Origin: an uncultured Hyphomicrobiales bacterium
GTDB taxonomy: Bacteria; Pseudomonadota; Alphaproteobacteria; Rhizobiales; Beijerinckiaceae
DNA: 64,000 bases
Direction of reading: 5' to 3'
Assembly (NCBI GenBank): GCA_903861645.1
Contig: CAIOVE010000032.1
Coordinates: 27,201 to 91,200, forward strand
Part shown: positions 45,804-55,302 of the stretch, one piece after another
How the letters are laid out: each line of letters starts with the position of its first letter
Numbering within the stretch: position 1 is the first letter of the stretch
Program-made: the position numbers and the translations under genes
The notes under the pieces: generated by a model
Told to the model about the DNA's origin: nothing
Databases searched by the model: none
Seen by the model: the letters and a program-made list of their open reading frames with translations, nothing else

Positions 45804-46921
45804 GCACGCAAACGCTGGACCGACCGCGGCCGGGGCGCGTCACCCCCCGGGAGGCCACGCTCGGGGTCATTGACTGCGATATCCATCCGCAAGCCGCCAC
45901 GCCGACGGAAGTGCTGGATTTCCTGCCCGAGCGCTGGCGCGCCTATGTTCGGGAATATGGCGGGCTGTACCGCCAGCCGCTGTCCGACACGCTGTCGCAT
46001 CCGCGCATGGCGCCGGATGTCGCGCGCGCGGACTCGTGGCCGCCGACGGGCGGACTGCCGGGTTCCGATCTCGCCTTCATGCAGCAACAGCATCTTGATC
46101 CGAACAACGTCGAGTTCGGCATGCTGATGCCGCTCAACCGCGGGCCGGGCAACCAGCGCAACCTCGAATATGGCGCGGCTTTGGCGGGCGCGGTCAACGA
46201 CTGGCAAATCGCCCACTGGGTCGAGCGCGACAAGCGGTTGCGCGCCTCGATCGTGGTGACGCAGGAACATTCGCCCTTCGCCATCGCGGAAATCGAGAAG
46301 CGCGCCGGCGACAAACGATTCTCGCAGATCATGATGCCGCCCAAGTGTCTCGAGCCGCATGGCCGTCGTCGCTACTGGCCGATCTACGAGGCGGCCGTCG
46401 CGCACAATCTGCCAATCGCGCTGCATGTTGGCGGCATCAACGGCTATCCGCCGACCGCGAGCGGCTGGCCTTCGTATTACATCGAGGAACAGCACACCAA
46501 CGTGACGGGCATGCTGAGCCTGATCACCAGCATGGTGGTCGAGGGCGTGTTCGAGCAATTCCCGACGCTGAAAATCGTGCTGGTCGAGGGCGGAGTCGCC
46601 TGGGCGCCGGCGCTCAAATGGCGCCTCGACAAGCAGTGGAAGCGCCTGAAGAGCGAGGCGCCGCATCTCAAGCGCCTGCCGTCCGAATATATCCACGACC
46701 ATTTCTGGCTGACGACGCAGCCGCTCGACGAACCGGACCGCGACAGCGATCTCGTCGAGATGTTCGAGATCGTCGGCTTCGACCGGATCATGTTCTCGAC
46801 CGATTATCCGCACTGGGATTTCGACGAACCGAAATTCGTCGTCAGCAAGCTGCGCATCGGCGAGGACAAGCTGAAGCGCCTGCTGTCGGGCAACGCCAGG
46901 GAGCTCTATGGACTCGCATGA
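45800..46921 (+). CDS. ACMSD-type amidohydrolase, subtype B, copy 1
   Basis: 373 residues. Motifs match the neighbour but with subtype-specific forms: VIDCDIHPQAATP, ALHVGGINGYPP, LVEGGVAWAPALKWRLDKQWKRL and MFSTDYPHWDFDEP, ending in GNARELYGLA, which subtype A lacks. It carries the same Glu-for-His change. The pair overlaps by ATGA at both ends (with subtype A before and the Rieske gene after), so the three products are translated together, possibly as a complex or successive steps. Confidence 0.88.
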   Translation: MSTQTLDRPRPGRVTPREATLGVIDCDIHPQAATPTEVLDFLPERWRAYVREYGGLYRQPLSDTLSHPRMAPDVARADSWPPTGGLPGSDLAFMQQQHLDPNNVEFGMLMPLNRGPGNQRNLEYGAALAGAVNDWQIAHWVERDKRLRASIVVTQEHSPFAIAEIEKRAGDKRFSQIMMPPKCLEPHGRRRYWPIYEAAVAHNLPIALHVGGINGYPPTASGWPSYYIEEQHTNVTGMLSLITSMVVEGVFEQFPTLKIVLVEGGVAWAPALKWRLDKQWKRLKSEAPHLKRLPSEYIHDHFWLTTQPLDEPDRDSDLVEMFEIVGFDRIMFSTDYPHWDFDEPKFVVSKLRIGEDKLKRLLSGNARELYGLA

Positions 46922-47337
46922 GCAAGAAGCGACACGTCGTGGCGGCCGTCGATGAAGTGCCGCCGGGATCGCGCAAGCATCTCAACCTCGCGGGACGCGA
47001 GATCGCCCTGTTCAATCTGGGCGGCGAATTCTTCGCGCTGGGCGACAAATGCCCGCATGAAAGCGGCTCGCTGTGCGCGGGCAAGATTGTCGGCCTCGCG
47101 GAGGCCGACACGCCCGGTCACTACCGGCTGTCGCGCGATGGCGAATTCGTCAAATGCCCCTGGCACGGGTGGGAGTTCGACATCCGCACGGGGCAATCAT
47201 GGTGCGACCCGACGCGCACGCGCGCGCGCGCCTACGAGACCGCTGTCGCCGCTGGCGAGACGCTGGTCAAGGGCCCTTACGTCGCGGATACCTATCCGGT
47301 GCGGGTCGAGGAAAATTACATCGTGATCGACGTCTGA
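46918..47337 (+). CDS. Rieske [2Fe-2S] ferredoxin-like protein, copy 1
   Basis: 139 residues; the track's 330-residue ORF is a wrong-frame extension. The two Rieske boxes are CPHESGSLC (C-x-H) and CPWHGWEFD (C-x2-H), about 45 residues apart, as in ferredoxins feeding ring-hydroxylating dioxygenases. No catalytic oxygenase domain is attached and no oxygenase alpha subunit or reductase is in the window, so it may be an electron carrier, or a sensor, for the locus. It starts with ATGA overlap on subtype B and ends 19 bases before the permease gene. Confidence 0.92.
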   Translation: MSKKRHVVAAVDEVPPGSRKHLNLAGREIALFNLGGEFFALGDKCPHESGSLCAGKIVGLAEADTPGHYRLSRDGEFVKCPWHGWEFDIRTGQSWCDPTRTRARAYETAVAAGETLVKGPYVADTYPVRVEENYIVIDV

Positions 47338-47356
47338 TCGCGGGAGGGTTTGGAGC

Positions 47357-49129
47357 ATGAGTGAACTGTCGGCCCCATCGCCGACCGGCGGAGCCATGGC
47401 CGGCGCGCGCGTCGGCGCGACGACGCCCGCGCGCGGCTTGTCCGGGCTGGTGTCGCGGCGCGGCCTTGGCATGGCCGCGCTGATCCTGCTGCTGTCGTTC
47501 CTGACGATCTATCCGTTCTCCATGCTGATGTACGGCAGCCTTCATTCGACGCCGCCGGGCATGGCGGGCGAATACAATCTCGACGGCTACCGCCAGTTGA
47601 TGACGCGCGAGGCGCTTGGCATCCTGCTCAACACGATCGGCATTTCGCTGGGCAAGACCATTCCCTCGCTGGGCCTCGCGGTGTTTCTCGCGTGGATCAT
47701 CGCGCGCACGGACACGCCCTATCGCGACAAGCTGGAAGTGCTGATCACCCTGCCGTTCTTCATTCCGCCGATCCTCACCGCCATGGCCTGGGCGATGCTC
47801 GGCAATCCGCAGGTTGGCCTGCTGAACCAGGTGTTCAAGTGGGCGACCGGCGCGAATTACTCGCCGATCAACGTTTATTCGTGGGGCGGCGTCGTCTGGC
47901 ACATGGTCCAGTATTCAACGCCGTTCCTGTTCCTGTTCATCGTCGACGTTTTCCGCGCCATGGACCCGTCGCTGGAGGAATCGAGCCGCATGTGCGGCGC
48001 CTCGCGGCTGCGCACCTTTGGCGGCATCACCCTGATGCTGATGTTGCCGGCGCTGACCAACTCGTTCATTCTCAGCTTCATCAGGGGCATGGAGAATTTC
48101 GAGTCGCCGCTGTTTTTCGGCACCCCCGCCAAGATCACGGTCATCACGACCGAGATGTATAATTCGATCAATCATCACGCGACGCCCGATTATCAATACG
48201 CCACGGCCATCGGCTTCGCGGTGATGGCGCTGATGTTCCTGCTGGTGTTCGCCCAATGGCGCATCCTGCGCGGGCGCAGCTTCGCGACCGTCACGGGCAA
48301 GGGCTATTCACCGAGCGTGATGAAGCTCGGCAAATGGCGCTGGGTCACGTTTGGCTTTTGCGCGTTGTTCTTCGCCGTGACCGTGGTGCTTCCGGTCAGC
48401 CAGTTGCTGATCGGCTCGTTCTTCCGGTTCTTCGGCTTCTATCAATGGGACATGCTGACGACGGAGCATTATCAGGCGGTGTTCTCGTCCAGTGAAATCT
48501 GGCGCGCGGTCACCAACACGATGATGCTGGGCCTTGTCGGCGCGACGCTGACCATGGCGCTGGGCGCCATCGTCGCCTACATCTCCGTGCGCACGAAATG
48601 GCGCGGTCGTCGCGTGATCGACGCGCTGGCGTGGCTGCCGTGGATGATGCCGGGCATGGTGCTCGGCATCGGGTTCCTCTGGGCCTTCGCGATGCTGCCC
48701 GGCCCGATCCCGATCTACGGCACCATCTGGGCGCTGCTGCTCGCCTATCTCGCGCTCGGCACGCCGGTCGCCACCCGCGTTATGACGGGCGCCTACGCCC
48801 AGCTTTCCTTCGATCTGGAGGAATGTTCGCGCGTGCATGGCGCGAGTTTCTTCCAGACGCTCTGGCGCATTCTGGTCGCGCTCGCCTGGCCGTCTTTCGC
48901 GGTCGGCTGGGTGCTGACCTTCTTCGGCATCATGCGCGAACTCTCCGCCTCGGTGCTGCTCTACTCGGTCGGGTCGGAAGTGCTGTCGGTCGTGCTGATG
49001 AAGCTGTGGGCCAACGGCCTCGCCGAGCAGGTCAGCGTCATCGGCCTCTTGATGATGCTGCTCGTCATCCTGTTCCGCTGGGTGCAGATCAAGATCCTGC
49101 AACGTTATGTCACCACGCTTGGCGCGTGA
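47357..49129 (+). CDS. ABC transporter permease, duplicated two-domain (FbpB/AfuB-like)
   Basis: 590 residues with about twelve hydrophobic helices in two homologous permease halves, each with an EAA loop: EESSRMCGASRLRTFGGITL (first) and EECSRVHGASFFQTLWRIL (second). Fused permeases of this type belong to ferric-ion, phosphonate and polyamine-type importers. It starts 19 bases after the Rieske gene and is followed 15 bases later by the ATPase. The matching binding protein is the divergent gene at 43.5-44.5 kb. Confidence 0.94.
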   Translation: MSELSAPSPTGGAMAGARVGATTPARGLSGLVSRRGLGMAALILLLSFLTIYPFSMLMYGSLHSTPPGMAGEYNLDGYRQLMTREALGILLNTIGISLGKTIPSLGLAVFLAWIIARTDTPYRDKLEVLITLPFFIPPILTAMAWAMLGNPQVGLLNQVFKWATGANYSPINVYSWGGVVWHMVQYSTPFLFLFIVDVFRAMDPSLEESSRMCGASRLRTFGGITLMLMLPALTNSFILSFIRGMENFESPLFFGTPAKITVITTEMYNSINHHATPDYQYATAIGFAVMALMFLLVFAQWRILRGRSFATVTGKGYSPSVMKLGKWRWVTFGFCALFFAVTVVLPVSQLLIGSFFRFFGFYQWDMLTTEHYQAVFSSSEIWRAVTNTMMLGLVGATLTMALGAIVAYISVRTKWRGRRVIDALAWLPWMMPGMVLGIGFLWAFAMLPGPIPIYGTIWALLLAYLALGTPVATRVMTGAYAQLSFDLEECSRVHGASFFQTLWRILVALAWPSFAVGWVLTFFGIMRELSASVLLYSVGSEVLSVVLMKLWANGLAEQVSVIGLLMMLLVILFRWVQIKILQRYVTTLGA

Positions 49130-49144
49130 GGAAAGAAAGTCCGG

Positions 49145-50245
49145 ATGTCAGCCATCAGCTTGCAAAACATCAGCCGTCATTTCGGCGATTTCGCCGCCGT
49201 CGACGGCGTCGACCTCGAGGCGGCCACGGGCGAGTTCCTGACCCTGCTGGGGCCATCTGGTTGCGGCAAGACCACGACGCTGCGCATGGTCGCCGGGCTC
49301 GAACAGAACACCGGCGGGCGCATTGTCATTGGCGACGAGGTCGTCAGCGACGCGGAGCGTGGCTTCTTCATGCCGCCCGAGCGGCGCCAGCTCGGCATGG
49401 TGTTCCAGTCCTACGCGATCTGGCCGCACATGACGGTGTTCGACAACGTGGCCTATCCCCTGCGCATCCGCCGTCGACCGAAGGATGAAATCCAGCAACG
49501 GGTGACCAAGGCGCTGAAGCTGGTCGAGATGGATTCCTTCGCGTCGCGCCCCGCGCCAGCGCTGTCGGGCGGCCAGCAACAACGCGTCGCCATCGCGCGC
49601 GCGCTGGTGTTCGAGCCGCGCGTGCTGCTGCTCGACGAACCCCTTTCCAATCTCGACGCGCGCCTGCGCACGCAAACGGGCGATGAATTCCGCGCGCTGC
49701 AAAAGCGGTTGGGCATCACGAGTCTTTACGTCACGCATGATCAGGGCGAGGCGATGTCGCTGTCCGATCGGGTTGTCGTCATGCAGAAGGGGCGCATTCT
49801 CCAGATCGGCGCGCCCGAGGATATCTATCAGCGGCCACGCAGCCGGGCGGTGGCCGAATTTTTCGGCGCGCCCAATCTGGTCGAAACCACTGTGCGCGGT
49901 TGCAAGCAATTGGCGAACGGCCTGTTCGAGCTCGATGTCGCCGGACAAGGCTGGTCCGGCACGTGTCGTGCCGGCGAGGCCTTCGCGTCGGGCGTGCCGG
50001 CGCTTGTCATGTTGCGACCGGAGACCCTGACGCTCGCCGACGCGGCGACGGGCGGCATGAGCTGGACCGGGGAGGTCGCGTCGTCGATCTTCCGCGGCGC
50101 GCAGCGCTCGCTCGTCGTCAAGACCGTCGCGGGCGCGCTCAACGTCGACACCACCGCTTTCGCGCATCCGGCCGTCGGCTCGCAAGTGGCCATCGTCGCG
50201 GACGCCGCGGCCGCCTGGGCCTTGCCCGCGACGCGACAGGGGTAA
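49145..50245 (+). CDS. ABC transporter ATP-binding protein (FbpC/PotA-like)
   Basis: 366 residues. Walker A is GPSGCGKTTTLRMVAG, signature LSGGQQQRVAIARAL, Walker B LLLDEPLSNLDARLR and switch His in YVTHDQGEAMSL; residues 240-366 form a TOBE domain, as in PotA/FbpC-type importers. The track's large minus-strand ORF over it is a shadow. It energises the permease upstream. The second amidohydrolase cassette begins three bases after its stop, keeping the operon continuous. Confidence 0.94.
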   Translation: MSAISLQNISRHFGDFAAVDGVDLEAATGEFLTLLGPSGCGKTTTLRMVAGLEQNTGGRIVIGDEVVSDAERGFFMPPERRQLGMVFQSYAIWPHMTVFDNVAYPLRIRRRPKDEIQQRVTKALKLVEMDSFASRPAPALSGGQQQRVAIARALVFEPRVLLLDEPLSNLDARLRTQTGDEFRALQKRLGITSLYVTHDQGEAMSLSDRVVVMQKGRILQIGAPEDIYQRPRSRAVAEFFGAPNLVETTVRGCKQLANGLFELDVAGQGWSGTCRAGEAFASGVPALVMLRPETLTLADAATGGMSWTGEVASSIFRGAQRSLVVKTVAGALNVDTTAFAHPAVGSQVAIVADAAAAWALPATRQG

Positions 50246-50248
50246 CGC

Positions 50249-51337
50249 ATGAAGGTTCCCTTCGCCGGCGCGATAGATTGCGATCTGCATTTGCCGTCGC
50301 CGTCGATGGCGGTCCTGATGCGGCACATGGACGATTTCTGGCGCGAGCAGTTCGTCACGCGGCGCATCGACCGCATGGATTTCCAGCTCACGAGTTTTCC
50401 GCCCAACACGCCGCTCGCCATGCGCGACGACTGGCGCGCGCCGGCGGGCGAGGGCGAGACGCCGCTCGACAAGTTGCGCCGCGAGGCGCTCGATCCCTTC
50501 GGCGCGCGCATCGCGATCGGCTCCATTCTGCATGGCGCCATCGGACTCTATAACGAGGACATGGCGGCGGTGATCTGCTCCGCGGTGAACGATCATCTCG
50601 CGCGCGACTGGCTCGATCATGAACCTCGCCTGCGCGGCTCCATTCTTGTCATGGGATCGAGCCCCGATCACGCGGTCGCCGAAATCGAACGGCTGGCGGC
50701 CGACCGTCGCTTCGTGCAGATCATCCTGCCCGTCATGGGCGACTTTCTGCCCGGCAAGCGCCAGATGTGGCCGGTATATCGGGCCTGCGAAAAACATGGC
50801 CTCGCGGTGGCGCTGCACGCGGGCTCGACCTATCGCTATCCGCCGACTGGCTCGGGCTGGCCGTCTTATCATGTCGAGGATTACATCGCGCAAAGCACGG
50901 CCTTCGAGAACGCCATCGTGAGTTTTCTCGCCGAGGGCGTGTTCAACGAATTTCCCGATTTGCGGCTGGTGTGTCTCGAAAGCGGCTTCACGTGGCTGCC
51001 GACGCTGCTGTGGCGGCTGAACAAGGAGTGGCGCGGCACGCGACAGGAGACGCCGTGGCTCGACCGCCCGCCCGCCGACGTGGTGCGCGAGCGCGTGCGC
51101 TTCTCGCTGCAACCCGTCGACGCGCCGGCCGATGGCGCGTTGCTGACGCGCACGCTGGCGCATATCGGTTCGGATGAACTTCTGCTGTTCTCGACCGATT
51201 ATCCGCACGCGCAGTTCGATGGCGACAACGCCCTGCCGGAGGGCTTGCCCGCCGACCTCCAACGGAAGATCATGATCGACAATCCGCCGGCCTGTTATCC
51301 GCGGCTCGCCGCCGAGGCGAAGGAGATCGCGCCATGA
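50249..51337 (+). CDS. ACMSD-type amidohydrolase, subtype A, copy 2
   Basis: 362 residues, paralogue of the 44.7 kb gene: AIDCDLHLPSPSM, VALHAGSTYRYPP, LVCLESGFTWLPTLLWRLNKEW and LFSTDYPHAQFDG, and like copy 1 a Pro-rich CYPRLAAE ending instead of the subtype B LYG tail. The two A copies share the overall order and spacing but differ widely in sequence, so the duplication is old. The Glu-for-His ligand change is kept. It overlaps subtype B copy 2 by four bases. Confidence 0.88.
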   Translation: MKVPFAGAIDCDLHLPSPSMAVLMRHMDDFWREQFVTRRIDRMDFQLTSFPPNTPLAMRDDWRAPAGEGETPLDKLRREALDPFGARIAIGSILHGAIGLYNEDMAAVICSAVNDHLARDWLDHEPRLRGSILVMGSSPDHAVAEIERLAADRRFVQIILPVMGDFLPGKRQMWPVYRACEKHGLAVALHAGSTYRYPPTGSGWPSYHVEDYIAQSTAFENAIVSFLAEGVFNEFPDLRLVCLESGFTWLPTLLWRLNKEWRGTRQETPWLDRPPADVVRERVRFSLQPVDAPADGALLTRTLAHIGSDELLLFSTDYPHAQFDGDNALPEGLPADLQRKIMIDNPPACYPRLAAEAKEIAP

Positions 51338-52431
51338 ACGCTCCCCTTGTCGACACCAGCGTCAGTCAACGGCTTGGCATCGTCGATTGCGACATTCATC
51401 CCACGCAACGCTCGGTGGCGGACCTCTTTCCCTACCTGTCCGAACATTGGCGCGAACATTCAAAATCCATCGGGCCGCATATCAGGCAGGGGCTGGCCGC
51501 CATGCAGGCCTATCCGCGCATGATGGCGGCGGGCCAGCGCGCCGACGCTTATCCGGCCCACGGCGGGCCGCCGGGCTCCGACCTCGATCTGATGCGCCGT
51601 CAGCATCTCGATCCCGCCGGGGTCGAGACGGGCATGCTCGTCGCGCTCAGCAAGGGCGGCATGGAGGAGCGCAATCCCGATTACGCGACCGCGCTCGCCC
51701 ACGCGGTCAACGACTGGCAATTGCATGACTGGGTGCGCAAGGAGCCGCGCCTGCGTGCCGGCGTCGTCGTGCCGCAGGAAGACCCGGCCTTCGCCGCGCG
51801 CGAAATCCGCGAGCGGTCGCTGGAGCCCGCGTTCAGGCAGGTCATCCTGTCGCCGCGCTCCATCGAGCCGCTGGGGCGACGGCGCTACTGGCCGATCTAC
51901 GAGGCGGCCGCGGAATGCGGCCTGACGCTCGGCCTGCATCCCGCCGCCAATGGCGCCAACCCGTCGACGGGCGGCGGCTGGCCGACCTATTACATGCAGG
52001 AGCATTACGCCTTCGGCACGAACATGCAGTCCAATCTCGTCAGCATGGTGTTCGAGGGCGTGTTCGAGCGGTTTCCGCGCCTCAAGGTCGCGCTGATCGA
52101 AAGCGGCTTCACGTGGATTCCCGCCATGTGCTGGCGCATGGATCGCCACTGGGCGCGCATGCGCCACGAGGTGCCGCACCTCAAGCGACCGCCGTCCGAA
52201 TATATCCGCGAACACGTGTGGTTCGCGACGCAGCCGATCGAGGAGCCGGAGAACGCCGCGCATCTGCCGGAGATCATCGACTGGATCGGCTGGGATCGCC
52301 TGTTGTTCTCGACCGATTATCCGCACTGGGATTACGACGACCCGAAATACTGCATACGCTTCCGCATGACCGAACAGCAGCGCTCGCAGTTGTTTCGCGA
52401 CAACGCCCGCGCTCTCTATGGCCTGACATGA
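51334..52431 (+). CDS. ACMSD-type amidohydrolase, subtype B, copy 2
   Basis: 365 residues, paralogue of the 45.8 kb gene: GIVDCDIHPTQRS, LGLHPAANGANP (Pro-Ala where copy 1 has VGG), LIESGFTWIPAMCWRMDRHW and LFSTDYPHWDYDDP, ending NARALYGLT. Copies B1 and B2 share more with each other than with subtype A. The cassette order A-B-Rieske is repeated exactly, including ATGA overlaps. A substrate different from that of copy 1 is possible because residues around the second His differ. Confidence 0.88.
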   Translation: MNAPLVDTSVSQRLGIVDCDIHPTQRSVADLFPYLSEHWREHSKSIGPHIRQGLAAMQAYPRMMAAGQRADAYPAHGGPPGSDLDLMRRQHLDPAGVETGMLVALSKGGMEERNPDYATALAHAVNDWQLHDWVRKEPRLRAGVVVPQEDPAFAAREIRERSLEPAFRQVILSPRSIEPLGRRRYWPIYEAAAECGLTLGLHPAANGANPSTGGGWPTYYMQEHYAFGTNMQSNLVSMVFEGVFERFPRLKVALIESGFTWIPAMCWRMDRHWARMRHEVPHLKRPPSEYIREHVWFATQPIEEPENAAHLPEIIDWIGWDRLLFSTDYPHWDYDDPKYCIRFRMTEQQRSQLFRDNARALYGLT

Positions 52432-52841
52432 CCCGGCACGTCGTCGCCGCCGCCGATGAACTCGCGCCGGGCTCGAGCAAGCTCGTGATGGTGGGCGGTC
52501 GCGAGATCGTGCTGTTCAATCTCGATGGCGAATTCTTCGCCCTCGCCAACCGCTGCCCGCATGGCGGCGGGCCATTCTGCGAGGGTGTCGTCACGGGGCT
52601 CGCCCTGTCGGATGGCCCCGGCCGCTACCGGCTGGAGCGGGCAGGGGAATTCATCCGCTGCCCGTTTCACGGCTGGGAATTCGAAATCCGCACGGGGCAA
52701 TCCTATTGCGACCCGCGCTCGACGCGCGCGCGCCAGTTCAACGTCGCCGTCGAACATGGCGACGCGCTGGCGAAAGGCCCCTACGTCGCCGAGCGTTTCG
52801 ATGTGTCTGTCGACAAGGATTATGTCGTGGTGGAGGTTTAG
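52428..52841 (+). CDS. Rieske [2Fe-2S] ferredoxin-like protein, copy 2
   Basis: 137 residues with CPHGGGPFC and CPFHGWEFE Rieske boxes; close to copy 1 in the region EIRTGQSYCDPRSTRAR, which both share almost residue for residue. It overlaps subtype B copy 2 by ATGA and is the last gene of the plus operon, converging with parE. As for copy 1, no oxygenase or reductase partner is visible. Confidence 0.92.
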   Translation: MTRHVVAAADELAPGSSKLVMVGGREIVLFNLDGEFFALANRCPHGGGPFCEGVVTGLALSDGPGRYRLERAGEFIRCPFHGWEFEIRTGQSYCDPRSTRARQFNVAVEHGDALAKGPYVAERFDVSVDKDYVVVEV

Positions 52842-52866
52842 GGGGATTGATCGATCTCTGAATCTT

Positions 52867-52899
52867 GGTGTCGTGAATGTCGTATCTAGAGCCGACACC
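52867..52899 (+). terminator. Weak stem-loop after the Rieske operon
   Basis: GGTGTCG and CGACACC flank a 19-base loop 25 bases past the last Rieske stop, with the T-rich tract TACTTCATTCTATTC beyond. The short stem and large loop make it a weak terminator candidate; it also sits before the end of convergent parE. Confidence 0.35.
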
Positions 52900-52908
52900 T
52901 ACTTCATT

Positions 52909-53214
52909 CTATTCAACCACGGACCACTCGATCCTCGCGAGATCACGAGAGCCATCGACGATGCGCACGATCTGCACGCCGTCGTCGATCAACCGATAAA
53001 GCGCCAGCCATCGTTCCATGACGAGCATCCTCGCATCCGGCGCGATGTCTGGGCGGGCGGGGCCAAGTTGTCGATGATCCCGCAAAAGACCGCAGACTTC
53101 CTCGACGCGGTCGTACACGCGGTCAGCAACCGTCGTGGAATTTCGTTGGGCGACATAAAGCCAAATATCGAGCAAATCCTCGCGAGCGTGGCGAGAAAAA
53201 TGGACCTTGGCCAC
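52909..53214 (-). CDS. parE: ParE/RelE-superfamily toxin
   Basis: 101 residues starting at a GTG at 53214. Fold signature is AREDLLDIWLYVAQRN then RLGPARPDI-like turn and the C-terminal strands RWLALYRLIDDGVQIVRIVDGSRD. Of the two subfamilies, the sequence resembles ParE (gyrase poison) more than ribosome-cutting RelE, because the RelE basic catalytic cluster is not obvious. It follows parD by four bases and is AT-richer than the operons beside it, consistent with a mobile toxin-antitoxin module. Confidence 0.88.
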   Translation of the reverse strand: MAKVHFSRHAREDLLDIWLYVAQRNSTTVADRVYDRVEEVCGLLRDHRQLGPARPDIAPDARMLVMERWLALYRLIDDGVQIVRIVDGSRDLARIEWSVVE

Positions 53215-53218
53215 GACT

Positions 53219-53479
53219 TCAAGCTTTCGACTTGGCCAGTCGCGCGCGCGCTTCCTGTTTCAGGGCCTTGAAATCCACTTCGCCAGCGTCGCCGCTGTCG
53301 ACGCCGGCTTGCCAAGCCTTGCGCAGGAATTGCAACTTCTCGGCTTCCTGCTGTTCCATCTTTTCCATCAAGCGCAGCGCCTCGCGGACGACCTCGCTTG
53401 ATGAAGTGTAGCGACCTGTCGTGACCTTGGCCTTGACGAAATTCGCGAGTTCGTCGGTCAGGGATACATTCATATTCAT
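53219..53479 (-). CDS. parD: ParD-like antitoxin
   Basis: 86 residues from the ATG at 53479, which has GGAGG eight bases upstream; the track ORF adds sixteen residues. The ribbon-helix-helix start MNMNVSLTDELANFVKAKV and SSSEVVREALRLMEKME are typical; the acidic-basic C-terminal half should wrap the toxin. It is co-transcribed with parE and is expected to repress its own promoter through the palindrome just upstream. Confidence 0.9.
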   Translation of the reverse strand: MNMNVSLTDELANFVKAKVTTGRYTSSSEVVREALRLMEKMEQQEAEKLQFLRKAWQAGVDSGDAGEVDFKALKQEARARLAKSKA

Positions 53480-53502
53480 GGCGGCGCCTCCACCGATCAA
53501 TA

Positions 53503-53538
53503 TGACGTCAATGCCTGATTTTGGCAATTTTAGGCATT
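53503..53538 (-). promoter_or_regulatory. parDE operator/promoter candidate
   Basis: AATGCCT and AGGCATT form a seven-base inverted repeat (53510-53516, 53532-53538), and the palindrome TGACGTCA (53503-53510) abuts it. On the minus strand TTGCCA and CATATT 17 bases apart could be the promoter within the repeats, so ParD binding would block it. Confidence 0.5.
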
Positions 53539-53619
53539 AAACGACATTCGTTTGTGCCAATGCCCCCGGGCTCAGGAAGGCTTTCCCCCGCTCGCGCGGG
53601 AGAATACTTGCATGCCCCG

Positions 53620-55197
<1,578 letters not shown>

Positions 55198-55229
55198 GAT
55201 TTCGTTCCTGACTGGGCGGCCCGCGGGTT

Positions 55230-55302
55230 CAGGGGCCGGGGAATGTTCGGCTGGCTTCCAGACCCCTGAGCGCCCAGGCAAAGCCCGGCCGGCCCTCAGG
55301 GG
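55230..55302 (-). promoter_or_regulatory. leuA attenuator: mutually exclusive leader hairpins
   Basis: On the minus strand, segment A (CCCCTGAG, containing the leader stop codon) pairs with segment B (CTCAGGGG), while B's CAGGGG can instead pair with segment C (CCCCTG) 28 bases on. A:B and B:C exclude each other. A ribosome on the leader's Leu run would cover A and free B for C. Neither hairpin ends in a T-tract, so control may be by Rho or ribosome access and not intrinsic termination. Confidence 0.55.

Larger units (their letters stand above)
44679..52841 (+). other. Operon with two A-B-Rieske cassettes around an ABC permease and ATPase
   Basis: Eight genes, gaps of -4 to 19 bases, one strand. 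Order: A1, B1, Rieske1, permease, ATPase, A2, B2, Rieske2. The divergent arm adds the transporter's binding protein, a GST-like isomerase, a crotonase and an LLM oxidoreductase. A single transcription unit is inferred from spacing. Confidence 0.75.

Noticed and set aside
46345-47337. 330-residue frame ending in the Rieske domain
   Set aside because: The N-terminal 190 residues are an out-of-frame reading of the amidohydrolase; the ATG at 46918 overlaps its stop as ATGA.
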